Assembly: GCA_032718475.1 (NCBI GenBank)
Contig: JAUCBJ010006691.1
Coordinates: forward strand, 102,275 to 166,274
Length of the DNA: 64,000 nt
Reading direction: 5' to 3'
From: Nemertoderma westbladi
Taxonomy: Eukaryota > Xenacoelomorpha > Nemertodermatida > Nemertodermatidae
This document shows, one piece after another, positions 21,866 to 32,916 of this stretch. The position numbers and the translations under genes were made by a program. Under the pieces are notes generated by a model that was not told the DNA's origin, did not search any database, and saw only the letters and a list, made by a program, of their open reading frames with translations. How positions within the stretch are numbered: the stretch's first letter is position 1; each line of letters opens with the position of its first letter.

Positions 21866-23470
21866 GTTCGAGATCTTCTTGGTAAGGACCAGAACCAGCG
21901 GTTGGATGTGAAGGAACGGCCGGATGTGGGAGTCTACGTGAAGGACCTATCGGCGTACGTGGTGGACAATGCGGACGATATGGATCGCATAACCACGCTC
22001 GGGAACAAAAACCGCCATGTCGGGGCGACCAACATGAACGAGCACTCCAGTCGCTCGCACGCAATATTTACAATCGCCGTAGAGTGTCAGGAGCGGGGTC
22101 CGGACGGAGAGAGTCACATCCGAGTCGGGAAACTGCACCAGGTGGACCTGGCTGGGAGCGAGAGACAGACAAAAACTGGCTCCACCGGTCAGAGACTCAA
22201 AGAGGCTACCAAGATTAATCTATCGTTGTCGACTCTAGGTAACGTTATATCTGCGTTGGTTGACGGGAAATCGACTCACATTCCTTACCGCAACTCTAAA
22301 CTAACGCGACTACTGCAGGACTCCCTGGGGGGTAACAGCAAGACATTGATGGTCGCCAACATCGGACCAGCCGAGTATAATTACGAGGAGTCCATATCGA
22401 CGCTGCGTTACGCGAACAGAGCGAAGAACATAAAAAACTCGCCGAAAATAAACGAGGATCCTAAAGATGCCCTCCTACGACAGTTTCAGAAGGAGATCGA
22501 CGATTTAAAGAAAAAGTTGGCGGAAGGGGGGGCTTATTCCGGATCAGAGTCGGAATCGGGGAGCGAGGATGGGGTGATGGGGGGCAGTGGGAAGAGGGGC
22601 CGGAAGGGGGGGAAGAGGAGGAGGTCCCAGGGGGTCGGTGGGGTTCTATCGCCGGGGAAGATAGCCGAGCTGAAAGCCGCGATAGAGAGGGAGAGGAAAC
22701 AGTTGGAACAGCAGAAAGATATGGAGGAGGTGCAACGGAACCAGGTAGCTGCTGCCCTGGCCAAGAAGGAGAACGATCTACAGAAAGCGAAGAGAGAACA
22801 GGATGTACTGCAGGATCGGTTGCAGCAGTTAGAGAGGAAGGTTATAGTCGGGGGTGAGGATCTGTTGAAAAAAGCGGAAGAGCAGGAGAGGCTATTGGAG
22901 GAGAGCGCGAAAGAGCTGGAAGTTCGTAAAGAGAAGGAAGGACTACTGCGGAAGCAGTTGGAAGAAAAGGAAGCTGAGAGGCTGGATTTAGAGGGGAAGT
23001 ATTCGTCACTGCAAGAGGAAGCTTCGGTTAAAACGAAGAAGTTGAAGAGAGTTTGGGGGATGTTGGTGGCTTCTAAAGACGAGCTTAAAGATATGAGAGT
23101 CGATCATCAGAGAGAGAAAGAGGCTTTACTCGAGAGTATAAGGGAGACAAGTAAAGACCTGAAACTCCAGTGCCTCATCGTGGACAGTTTCATTCCGGCG
23201 GATTACGAGGAGATGATTGAATCTCAACACGTTCAATGGAGCGAAGAGGTGGGTGATTGGCAGCTCAAATGCGTCGCTTACACCGGGAACAATATGCGCA
23301 AACGTACGCCGACCCCGGACCCGGAATGCGAACATAATGTGGTGGATCTCAGCCATATGTATCTTTGTTACAACATTCCGGAGGATGGGAGGGCCCGGAC
23401 CCGGGCCGCTACCTCGAGGGGGAAGAGTAGAGGGAAGAAGAAACAACACGAATACGATGGGTTGGGTTGA
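21866..23470 (+). CDS. KIF3B: Kinesin-2 motor subunit KIF3B, 3' coding exon
   Basis: KIF3B pairs with KIF3A and KAP in heterotrimeric kinesin-2, the anterograde motor of intraflagellar transport. The exon follows acceptor TTTTAG at 21865 and starts in frame [20 protein letters not shown], giving 534 codons. It carries switch I (NEHSSRSH near 22035), switch II (DLAGSE near 22145), [19 protein letters not shown] and [13 protein letters not shown]. The acidic/basic neck follows ([10 protein letters not shown], then a [12 protein letters not shown] segment), then a long coiled coil (about 22650-23170) and a short tail. [14 protein letters not shown] and [15 protein letters not shown] favour KIF3B over KIF3A. 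The first third of the motor, including the P-loop, is missing. No matching exon is seen between MCM7 and the satellite. The stop is at 23468-23470. Confidence 0.93.
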   Translation, partial: VRDLLGKDQNQRLDVKERPDVGVYVKDLSAYVVDNADDMDRITTLGNKNRHVGATNMNEHSSRSHAIFTIAVECQERGPDGESHIRVGKLHQVDLAGSERQTKTGSTGQRLKEATKINLSLSTLGNVISALVDGKSTHIPYRNSKLTRLLQDSLGGNSKTLMVANIGPAEYNYEESISTLRYANRAKNIKNSPKINEDPKDALLRQFQKEIDDLKKKLAEGGAYSGSESESGSEDGVMGGSGKRGRKGGKRRRSQGVGGVLSPGKIAELKAAIERERKQLEQQKDMEEVQRNQVAAALAKKENDLQKAKREQDVLQDRLQQLERKVIVGGEDLLKKAEEQERLLEESAKELEVRKEKEGLLRKQLEEKEAERLDLEGKYSSLQEEASVKTKKLKRVWGMLVASKDELKDMRVDHQREKEALLESIRETSKDLKLQCLIVDSFIPADYEEMIESQHVQWSEEVGDWQLKCVAYTGNNMRKRTPTPDPECEHNVVDLSHMYLCYNIPEDGRARTRAATSRGKSRGKKKQHEYDGLG

Positions 23471-23589
23471 AGTAACTGCTTCACAGAAACGCGACGCAAA
23501 ATTCATTTACACAATTAATTTGCAAGAACTAATTAACACAAAGGAATGTGTGGATAAATTGAATAACTTTTGCGCCGCGCCAGTAGCAT

Positions 23590-24447
23590 TCACTCACTCA
23601 CTCACTCACTCACTCACTCACTCACTCACTCACTCACTCACTCACTCACTCACTCACTCACTCACTCACTCACTCACTCACTCACTCACTCCACTCACTC
23701 ACTCACTCACTCACTCCACTCACTCCACTCACTCACTCCACTCACTCACTCACTCACTCACTCACTCACTCACTCACTCACTCACTCACTCACTCACTCA
23801 CTCACTCTACTCACTCACTCACTCACTCACTCACTCCACTCACTCACTCCACTCACTCACTCACTCCACTCACTCACTCACTCCACTCACTCACTCACTC
23901 ACTCACTCACTCACTCACTCACTCACTCACTCACTCACTCCACTCACTCCACTCACTCCACTCACTCCACTCACTCCACTCACTCACTCCACTCACTCAC
24001 TCCACTCACTCACTCCACTCACTCACTCCACTCACTCACTCCACTCACTCACTCCACTCACTCCCTCCACTCACTCACTCACTCACTCACTCACTCACTC
24101 ACTCACTCACTCACTCACTCACTCACTCACTCACTCACTCACTCACTCCACTCACTCACTCCACTCCACTCCACTCACTCCACTCACTCCACTCACTCAC
24201 TCACTCACTCACTCACTCACTCACTCACTCACTCACTCACTCATTTACTCACTCACTCACTCACTCACTCACTCACTCACTCACTCACTCACTCCACTCA
24301 CTCACTCCACTCACTTACTCACTCACTCACTCCACTCACTCACTCCACTCACTCACTCACTCACTCACTCACTCCACTCACTCACTCACTCACTCACTCA
24401 CTCACTCACTCACTCACTCACTCACTCACTCACTCCACTCACTCACA
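23590..24447. repeat. (ACTC)n microsatellite, about 860 bp
   Basis: Near-continuous CACT tetranucleotides, broken at many places by one extra C (CACTCCACTC). It begins 120 bp after the KIF3B stop and may lie in its 3' UTR. The THSL-repeat reading frames over it are not genes. Confidence 0.97.
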
Positions 24448-24767
24448 TTTTACTTTATTCGGTTTTCTACAAACGAATACCGAAATGGTGAATCAACGTT
24501 GACTTCCTCATTCAAATCCTACGTGTGTTTGTCGTCATCTGTACTAATTGTTAATACTGTGTTATATTTATAATTGTAAATAATTATTTATTCTTTATCA
24601 CTAGTACATTTCTTTTATGTATTTATTGTTTATTTTTCAGTATCGTTTTTAACTTTTAATTATTACACAAACTAAGACCACCTTATACTAAATACGTTGT
24701 TCGTTTTACCCTGCCCGGGCCCGATCTCGTAAGATGAGATACTAATTAGCCACAGTCTTTGGGATTA
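24448..24767. other. Spacer between two tandem arrays
   Basis: AT-rich, with no gene recognised. No AATAAA was found close downstream of the KIF3B stop. Confidence 0.4.
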
Positions 24768-27434
24768 CGTGGATCAGTCATAGACAGTGCTAATTTAGCC
24801 TACACCATCCCTGTGGATCAGTCATAGACATTACTAATTTAGCCTACACCATCCCCCGTGGATCAGTCATATACATTGCTAATTTAGCATACACCATCCC
24901 CCGTGGATCAGTCATAGACATTGCTAATTTAGCCTACACCATCCCCCGTGGATCAGTCATATACAGTGCTAATTTAGCCTACACCATCCCCCGTGGATCA
25001 GTTATAGACAGTGCTAATTTAGGCTACACCATCCCCGTGGATCAGTCATAGACAGTGCTAATTTAGCCTACACCATCGCCGTGGATCAGTCATAGATAGT
25101 GCTAATTTAGCCTACACCATCGCCGTGGATCAGTCATAGACAGTTCTAATTTAGCTTACACCATCCCCCGTGGATCAGTCATAGACAGTGCTAATTTGAC
25201 TACAACATCCCCTGGGGATCAGTTATAGATAGTGCTAATTTAGCCTACACCATCGCCGTGGATCAGTCATAGACAGTGCTAATTTAGCCTACACCATCCC
25301 CGTGGATCAGTCATAGACAGTGCTAATTTAGCCTACACCATCCCCCGTGGATCAGTCATAGACATTGCTAATTTAGCCTACACCATCCCCGTGGATCAGT
25401 CATAGACAGTGCTAATTTTTTAGCCTACAACATCCCCCGTGGATCAGTCATACAGTAGACAGTGCTAATTTAGCCTACACCATCCCCCGTCGACCAGTCA
25501 TAGACATTGCTAATTTAGCCTACACCATCCCCGTGGATCAGTCATATACAGTGCTAATTTAGCCTACACCATCACCGTGGATCAGTCATAGACAGTGCTA
25601 ATTTAGCCTACACCATCCCCGTGGATCAGTCATAGACAGTGCTAATTTAGCCTACATCATCCCCCGTGGATCAGTCATAGACAGTGCTAATTTAGCCTAC
25701 ACCATCCCCGTGGATCAGTCATAGACAATGCTAATTTAGCCTACACCATACCCATGGATCAGTCATGGACAGTGCTAATTTAGCCTACACCATCCCCGTG
25801 GATCAGTCATAGACAGTGCTAATTTAGCCTACACCATCCCCCGTGGATCAGTCATAGACAGTGCTAATTTAGCCTACACCATCCCCCGTGGATCAGTCAT
25901 AGACAGTGCTAATTTAGCCTACACCATCCCCCGTGGATCAGTCATAGACAGTGCTAATTTAGCCTACACCATCCCCGTGGATCAGTCATAGACAGTGCTA
26001 ATTTAGCGTACACCATCCCCCGTGGATCAGTCATAGACAGTGCTAATTTAGCCTACACCATCCCCCGTGGATCAGTCATAGACATTGCTAATTTAGCCTA
26101 CACAATCCCCCGTGGATCAGTCATAGACAGTGCTGATTTAGCCTACACCATCCCCCGTGGATCAGTCATAGACAGTGCTAATTTAGCCTACACCATACCC
26201 GTGGATCAGTCATAGACAGTGCTAATTTAGCGTACACCATCCCCCGTGGATCAGTCATATACAGTGCTACTTTAGCTTACACCATCCACCGTGGATCAGT
26301 CATAGACAGTGCTAATTTAGCATACACCATCCCCCGTGGATCAGTCATAGACAGTGCTAATTTAGCCTACACGATCCCCGTGGATCAGTCATAGACAGTG
26401 CTAATTTAGCCTACACCATCCCCTGTGGATCTGTCATAGACTGTGCTAATTTAGCCTACACCATCGCCGTAGATCAGTCATAGACAGTGCTAATTTAGCC
26501 TACACCATCCCCGTGGATCAGTCATAGACAGTGCTAATTTAGCCTACACCATCCCCTGTGGATCTGTCATAGACTGTGCTAATTTAGCCTACACCATCTC
26601 CCGTGGATCAGTCATAGACAGTGCTAATTTAGCCTACACCATCCTCCGTGGATTAGTCATAGACAGTGCTAATTTAGCCTACACCATCCCTTTGGATCAC
26701 TCATAGACTGCTAATTTAGCCTACACCATCCCCATGGATCAGTCATAGACAGTGCTATTTTAGCCTTCACCATCCCTGTGGATCAGTCATATACAGTGCT
26801 AATTTAGCCCACACCATCCCCGTGGATCAGTCATAGACAGTGCTAATTTAGCATACACCATCCCCCGTGGATCAGTCATAGACAGTGCTAATTTAGCCTA
26901 CACGATCCCCGTGGATCAGTCATAGACAGTGCTAATTTAGCCTACACCATCCCCTGTGGATCTGTCATAGACTGTGCTAATTTAGCCTACACCATCGCCG
27001 TAGATCAGTCATAGACAGTGCTAATTTAGCCTACACCATCCCCGTGGATCAGTCATAGACAGTGCTAATTTAGCCTACACCATCCCCTGTGGATCTGTCA
27101 TAGACTGTGCTAATTTAGCCTACACCATCTCCCGTGGATCAGTCATAGACAGTGCTAATTTAGCCTACACCATCCTCCGTGGATTAGTCATAGACAGTGC
27201 TAATTTAGCCTACACCATCCCTTTGGATCACTCATAGACTGCTAATTTAGCCTACACCATCCCCATGGATCAGTCATAGACAGTGCTATTTTAGCCTTCA
27301 CCATCCCTGTGGATCAGTCATATACAGTGCTAATTTAGCCCACACCATCCCCGTGGATCAGTCATAGACAGTGCTAATTTAGCCTACACCATCCCCCATG
27401 GATCAGTCATAGACAGTGCTAATTTAGCATACAC
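24768..27434. repeat. 44-bp minisatellite, about 60 units, with a 531-bp higher-order repeat
   Basis: Units read CGTGGATCAGTCATAGACAG, then TGCTAATTTAGCCTACACC, joined by ATCCCC or ATCCCCC. Distinctive variants (CTGTGGATCTGTCATAGACTG, CTTTGGATCACTC, GTGGATTAGTC) recur in the same order 531 bp apart (for example 26423 and 26954, 26556 and 27087). This marks a recent duplication of about 12 units. Confidence 0.93.
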
Positions 27435-27712
27435 CGAATGGATGTGTCATCAGTCATACACAGTGAACACAACCGATGATGTGGTTAATGTGATTTTTAA
27501 ATTACCATTCTCTGCACTTTCTCCGCGTTTTAACAAAAAACACATACAGCCTCTCGAATCTCGATTCGCACCTATTACCCTTCTTTTAACGAAGTAATTT
27601 TTCGCGCTATTATAATTGTGTTTAATTGCAGTTATCGATTAAAACATGTGGTATATGTAAGATTGATTATACAGTATATAATGAGCTTTAATGATAATCT
27701 AATATGGGCTAG

Positions 27713-28102
27713 AGTTCTGTATAGCACTACATTTTAAAACATATATCATTGTTACTATGGCAATGTTGAAGATTTGAGATGAGATTTATCTTCATAGTTA
27801 ATGCACTTCTCACACAAAAATCTGGCGTCGTATATTTTTTTTATTTTTCTCCGTACCTGTCTTTTAATTGCCTTAATTTGACTTGAGCATTTCGCAACCC
27901 AACAATTTTTTTGAATCATTTTTTTTAATTCCTAGCAATTTTCAATTTGAAAAATAACTAGCTATATGTTCTAGAACATTATATTTTTTATTTTATTTGT
28001 GTTCTAGAATAGTGTATAATATTTAGATTTTGTTCTAGAACTCTACAATGTTGCCATGGTAACAATGATTTATGTTATAAAAATGTAGTGCTATACGGAA
28101 CT
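27713..28102. mobile_element. MITE-like element with about 58-bp inverted ends
   Basis: The left end (27713-27773: AGTTCTGTATAGCACTACAT, then CATTGTTACTATGGCAA) is the inverse of the right end (about 28038-28102: GTTGCCATGGTAACAATG, then ATGTAGTGCTATACGGAACT). The interior is AT-rich with no frame. A half copy lies at about 15034-15115. Confidence 0.75.
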
Positions 28103-28129
28103 GTTACCAAAATATGTTTAGTAGTGATG

Positions 28130-29090
28130 ATAATTTAACTATTAACATACTTGTTTTTAAAGTAGCACTTTACAGTGTGATGATCCGAGTGGCTTTGTTA
28201 CACGAACGAACGTTAGTGAGTGAAAATAAAGCCACGAGGATCAGAACACTGTAATAACTATTTACATCATTGTGTGCAAAGTAACACTTTGCAGCGTTAT
28301 GACCCGAGTTTATTTATGTACCAAGCGAGCGCAGCGAGGGATGTTTACATACATAAACAAGGGTCTTTAACGCTGAAAAGTGATCTTTGCAAGCAATAAT
28401 GTTCGGTATGTGAAGAAAGGATTTTATGGATACTCTTTTATACATTTTTAATCAGGTACTATTTCAAATATAAGTGAAATTTATTAACAGTTTTAATTAT
28501 ACATTTATATCAAATTGAAGTTTATTGTGGATTTATCATGGATATGATAAATCTTTGATCCATCGTTGACTGAAGCAAACTGAGTCACCGTCTGAGTCCT
28601 GAACATACCGTACGTATGTACGTACATACTGAACACTGTCGCCATATTTTCTTTGCTCATTTTCTCTAAAATGTCTTCTATATGACGTTTCGACATATGG
28701 AATACAATCTTACACGTTAAAGAATAAATTATTATTACATAGAGTAGCTAGTCCCGTCACTGCAAACTGGACGCACGCATTATGCCAACACGTGCAGCTT
28801 TATTGAATAAAGCAGCACGCATTAATACTGTATAAATGGAAATAATACATTCTGGAATACGGCAATTGAAGTTGTTTCCATGTCATTGATTACTTTGCAG
28901 CGTAATTCACCAGAACGCTGTTAAGTTGACATAATGTAACAAAGTACTTTGAAATAAGTATGTATGTAGTTTTTGTTACATTATTTTAACTTAACAGCGT
29001 TCTGGTGAATTACTCGTAACGCTGCAAAGTTCTACTTTGCAGCGTTGCGGCCTATAGGACGGAACGAAAGGCCAATACAATACTGTAATA
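28130..29090. repeat. Hairpin-rich dispersed element
   Basis: Contains several inverted segments: CACTTTACAGTGTGATGATC against GATCAGAACACTGTAATA; an ACTTTGCAGCGT-type pair around 28290-28385; and long arms 28892-28950 against 28982-29030 (GTAATTCACCAGAACGCTGT). Parts recur near 61005 (GTTCGGTATGTGAAGAAAGG), 61781-61830 (inverted) and 63505-63670, so it is a dispersed family. No protein is recognised. Confidence 0.6.
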
Positions 29091-29333
29091 TCCTCTACTC
29101 TAAAGTTGTAAACTGCTAAATAACACCTCGCTGTTAATACTAACGGCGTTGAGTAATGTTATAATTTTGGAATAAATTATACTGCATTTGTGATACATTA
29201 ATGTGATGCATTCAAGACCATAAAATATGTGATGATAAATGATTATATTACATTTGTGATATATTACAGTAACGATGATTTTACAACGATATAACCCATG
29301 TATGAGACAAGTAGATAATTCGTTGTTATTAGT

Positions 29334-29996
29334 TTAATAATGAATGCTGACAACTCCAATGTAGGTGATAATGATTGCCAGCAGACCCCCTCTCGGTTTC
29401 TGTACTGCATTTGCAGTAACGGTTGTCGTCTCCAAGGACCCTGCGGTTGTTGGTGCTACTGCTGCTCCTGTACTACTCTCGAGAACTTGCGTTTCCAATA
29501 ATCCTTCCCAGTCGACTTCTCCATCACTCTTCTTGTAGTCGTTGATCCAGACAGCTGGTGGAACTCCATCGCAATCGACTGGAGATTCACAGCACCGGCG
29601 AAGGCAACTCGCTTTCAGAACATGCAAAGCGACAGTGGCATCCTCCCGTACCTTGGTCATGTTCATGACTGCGGTGCATTCGGCTTCCTTCTTGTCGCGG
29701 CAATGATATCTTATGCAATTTTGTGTTCTCATGTAGACCAGGACGAATGACGAAGGATCGGATGTCAATGAAGCAAACAACTGTGTATCCTTAAGAACAC
29801 ATGAGGTACAACCTGTAGCGTTCGTTCCAGGAATAACTTCAACCGGTCCCCTGTTCGTGGTAGGGTCGTCCTTTTTAGTGCTTGTTATTGTGAGAATGCT
29901 GTGATGATCTATGCAGTTAAGCCCGAAAACAGTTTCGGGGACTCCTATTATTGATATAGCGATCACTGCAGGTAATATTAAGGCAATTCCAACCAT
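29334..29996 (-). CDS. Cysteine-rich secreted, probably GPI-anchored protein (hypothetical)
   Basis: A 220-residue single-exon minus-strand frame. The first 26 residues are a hydrophobic signal peptide (LILPAVIAISIIGVPETVFG), with mature protein probably starting at LNC. The ectodomain has about ten cysteines (LNC, GCTSC, QNC, YHC, AEC, ASC, RCC, VDC) and N-glycosylation sites NAT and NMT. A Thr/Ser-rich stalk (APTTAGSLETTTVTANA) precedes a hydrophobic C-terminus (GGLLAIIITYIGVVSIHY), as in GPI-anchored proteins. The opening LxC and the terminal CC-x5-C pattern suggest a Ly6/uPAR-like three-finger fold, but spacing is imperfect and I do not assign a family. It stands alone between repeats. 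Confidence 0.65.
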   Translation of the reverse strand: MVGIALILPAVIAISIIGVPETVFGLNCIDHHSILTITSTKKDDPTTNRGPVEVIPGTNATGCTSCVLKDTQLFASLTSDPSSFVLVYMRTQNCIRYHCRDKKEAECTAVMNMTKVREDATVALHVLKASCLRRCCESPVDCDGVPPAVWINDYKKSDGEVDWEGLLETQVLESSTGAAVAPTTAGSLETTTVTANAVQKPRGGLLAIIITYIGVVSIHY

Positions 29997-30360
29997 TATG
30001 GTTGTTGTGTATCTCGTTGCTGTAAAGATTCGTCTTACGTAAATTAGTTACTACTAAAGCTGCTACAAAATGAAAATTAGTTATTCAGATTCATTTTTGT
30101 TATGATTTTAAATGTATTATAAGCAGCTTCTGCAATGTAAGTAATGTAAGTATGTATATTATTATATTGATTTTCACATTATTATGTTGTTTATTTCACA
30201 AATTGCGTTTTAAGCTGTCCTCACAGTCAGCATTCGGATGCTCTATGGCTTTACCTGTTATTTAATTAATTCATTATCAAAATAGTAATGGAATTCTTTA
30301 CTAATGTACGTAGGCCTACTGTACTGTATATGTATGAAATAAATACTGCCATGTCTAATG
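29997..30360. other. Spacer upstream of the cysteine-rich gene
   Basis: AT-rich sequence containing the presumed promoter and 5' UTR of the minus-strand gene. No defined element is visible. Confidence 0.4.
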
Positions 30361-30392
30361 AGGATATACTAATTATTATTATACTAATTATA

Positions 30393-31065
30393 GGTGGAAT
30401 TGGTCTATTGATGAATCCAACTGCACATGCAGCATTGGACAAAATAGACCAAATCTCTAACAGCATCATCCGTTGCCACTTCTCATGTTCTGGACGACTG
30501 GCTAAGAAGTTTCCTAAGGTGGTTCTGATTGTGTGCTACTCTCCAACTAGTGTTGCCCCTGTAGAGGAGGTGAAAAATTTCTACCAGAATATACAAGCAG
30601 CTACTGATGGAGTGGATCATCATGCATTCTTAACACTCCTGGGAGACTTTAATGCAAGTCTGCATCAATTACCTACATCGCCCTGGGTCTATAGCAATAG
30701 TGTTAACCGAAATTCCGTCCATCTTCAGGATTTTATCTCTGGAAATGGATTGTTTTCGGCTGAAACCCAGTTTAAGAAGCGAACTGGAAAGCTATGGACT
30801 CATAGTGGACCCAGTGGTCACAAGTCCAAGATAGACCATATCCTGTTTCGTAGGAAATACAGGAGCTCTATACAAGACTGTAATGCATTTACACTACGAC
30901 CCTTCTCCAGTGATCACCGCCTTATTGTGGCCAAGGTAAGACTTAGTCTGTGTGCTAGCAGAACAACGAAATCTGCCTTGCCGCGGCATGACTGGTCCTC
31001 TCTGTTGCAACAGCCAAGTGTGAGATCCAGCTTCACACTACAGCTGAGCAACAGGTATGAGGAGA
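30393..31065 (+). pseudogene. LINE endonuclease domain remnant (copy 1)
   Basis: Open frame for the C-terminal part of the APE-type endonuclease, starting at GGIGLLMNPTAHAALDKIDQ after a 5' truncation. GDFNAS and the SDHR motif are intact. It is joined at about 31066 directly to reverse-transcriptase sequence in another frame, so the linker region and the first RT motifs seen in copy 2 have been deleted. Confidence 0.8.
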
Positions 31066-32406
31066 GCAACACTCTATGGTTCTTTTCGGGGAATCTCATT
31101 GATCTCAATTGCTGCAAAGCTATACAATAGAATTCTATTAAATCGCATCAGGGATCCCATTGAGAGACTGCTCCGTGGAAATCAGAATGGGTTCCGTAAA
31201 GGTCGTGGGACCATGGAGCCCATTTTGGCACTTAGAAGGATAATTGAAGAGTTATCAAAAAAGAAAGACAGGCATCTGGCTGTTATCTTTGTTGACTTCT
31301 TCAAGGCCTTTGATTCATTCTCTCGCTCACGTATGTTCAGCATACTTACATTATATGGGATTCCTGATGAAATTATTGCAGCAATCAGATCAGTATACGA
31401 TGGTTCGACAACATTTGTGTCTACTGTTGATGGTGACACAGAACCATTTTAAGTGTTATGGGGCGTCCTCCAGGGAGACACACTTGCACCATTCTTGTTC
31501 ATAATTGTTGTTGACTATGTTCTACGCATGTCCTTAGATCATCATAATGATGATGGGGTGATGATAACTCCACCTACTGGCTCCAGGAGTCGAGCAAATC
31601 CTGCCAAGTACCTAACTGATCTAGACTTTGCTGATGACTTAAGAGTACTCTCAAAATCACTAGAGGGAGCCCAACGGCTCCTCAGCTCATTAGAACATGC
31701 TGCTTCTAGTGTTGGTCTTTTTATTAACTCCAGAAAGACCAAAATTTTGACAGTTAACTTTGAAAGTCCTCAGCAAGTCTTTGATCGGATGAGCATAAGC
31801 TCAAAAGATGGTATGCTTGAGCATGTGGATGACTTCTGTTACCTGGGATCATGGATCCGGAAGTCAGGTGAGGACCTTCGAATACGTAATGGAAAGGCAT
31901 GGGCAGCCTTGAATAGGCTTTCCAGGATTAGGAAGTCACCGAGAATTAATCGGAAACTTAAGGTCCGATTATTTAGAGCAGCAGTAGTTCCAGTACTCCT
32001 CTATGGGAGTCCATGCTGGGCTCAAAAAAGCTGAGGACACCAAATCTCTGGATGGCACATTCACAAGAATGCTACGCCGGGTTCATTGTGTCAAGTACAA
32101 TGCACACATCTCCAACCAGACACTATATAATATTGGAGGTGTCTCATTGGTTCCCCCAAGCTTGACACTAGAACAAAATCGCCTCCGCTTTGCAGGACAT
32201 TGCTTTTGCCGTGAGGACCAGCCAGTGCATAATCTTGTACTTTGGCAGCCTCATGGAGTGAATAGGCATGGTGGACAGCCCATGACTTTCTTGAGACGCA
32301 TCTTAAAGGACACTGGCCTTGAAGATGCGGATGATCTAGTAAATGTCATGGGTGATAGGGAGTTGTGGCGGTGCAATTTTGTCGATAAGCCGGTACAGCA
32401 TTCTTA
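31066..32406 (+). pseudogene. LINE reverse transcriptase remnant (copy 1)
   Basis: RT motifs are readable but broken: a stop codon at about 31450 sits where copy 2 reads glutamate (EPF-stop-VLWGVLQGD), and a frame change near 32030 separates the thumb from the C-terminal region (HNLVLWQPHGVNRHGGQPM). The residue before ADD in the catalytic box is F (LDFADD). Confidence 0.85.
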
Positions 32407-32471
32407 AAAATGCAGCTGCAATGCAGAATGCCGATCCTAGTAGTAGTAGTAGTTGTAGGATATACTAATTA

Positions 32472-32916
32472 ATTTTTTAATCGTAAATGGGAAGTAAAAA
32501 GTTAAACTTAAAGACGTGCGAGCATTAAAGTCTGGGAAATTAGCAAATCTGGGAAATTGTCCTTTTGAATTTTGAAGAAAGTAACGACTTGTTTGCGGTA
32601 GTTACGCCAGTAGGAACTAAAAAGCTGGAATTAATGTGTCAGTGTCCCTGACCAGCTGTATTACATACGGTACCACCGGTACACGTACACTAAATAATAA
32701 GTCGCAATGCAGGCACTAATGTGTCGCGGGAACTAAAGTCACGCGGGCATTAAAGTCCTATATGGCATTACAGTAGTGCCAGCGACACTACTGCTACTTC
32801 AATGAATCCGGGCACTAAAGGTGCTGAGACATTAGTGCTCGTGCGTTCTACAGTATGTCTCGCGGGCACTAACGTCCCAAGACCAATCGAACATTGCCGC
32901 TTACACTGTAGTACAG
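32472..32916. other. Gene-free spacer with repeated GGCACTAA motif
   Basis: Short phrases such as GGGCACTAAAGT, GCATTAAAGTC and GGCACTAATG recur at irregular spacing (32520-32880), a degenerate repeat. No gene is seen. Confidence 0.4.

Larger units (their letters stand above)
30376..32456 (+). mobile_element. 5'-truncated non-LTR retrotransposon (LINE), copy 1
   Basis: The element lies between 15-bp direct repeats AGGATATACTAATTA (30361-30375, 32457-32471), typical of target-primed insertion, and ends in a TAGTAGTAGTAG tail. The plus strand encodes the C-terminal half of an AP-endonuclease domain (LLGDFNA, then SKIDHILF and SSDHRLIVAKV; about 30400-30950). A reverse transcriptase follows (FRGISLISIAAKLYNRILL, GFRKGRG, LAVIFVDFFKAFDS, GVLQGDTLAPFLF, and the catalytic FADD near 31630), with a C-terminal region to about 32406. 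The clade is not certain. Confidence 0.9.

Noticed and set aside
23217-24502. Frames of 310 and 424 codons of THSL repeats after KIF3B
   Set aside because: These are tetranucleotide microsatellite translations. The KIF3B frame itself stops at 23470.
24768-27434. CRISPR-like array (44-bp repeats)
   Set aside because: Units are contiguous with no unique spacers and the genome is eukaryotic. The 36-bp and 17-bp arrays were rejected for the same reason.
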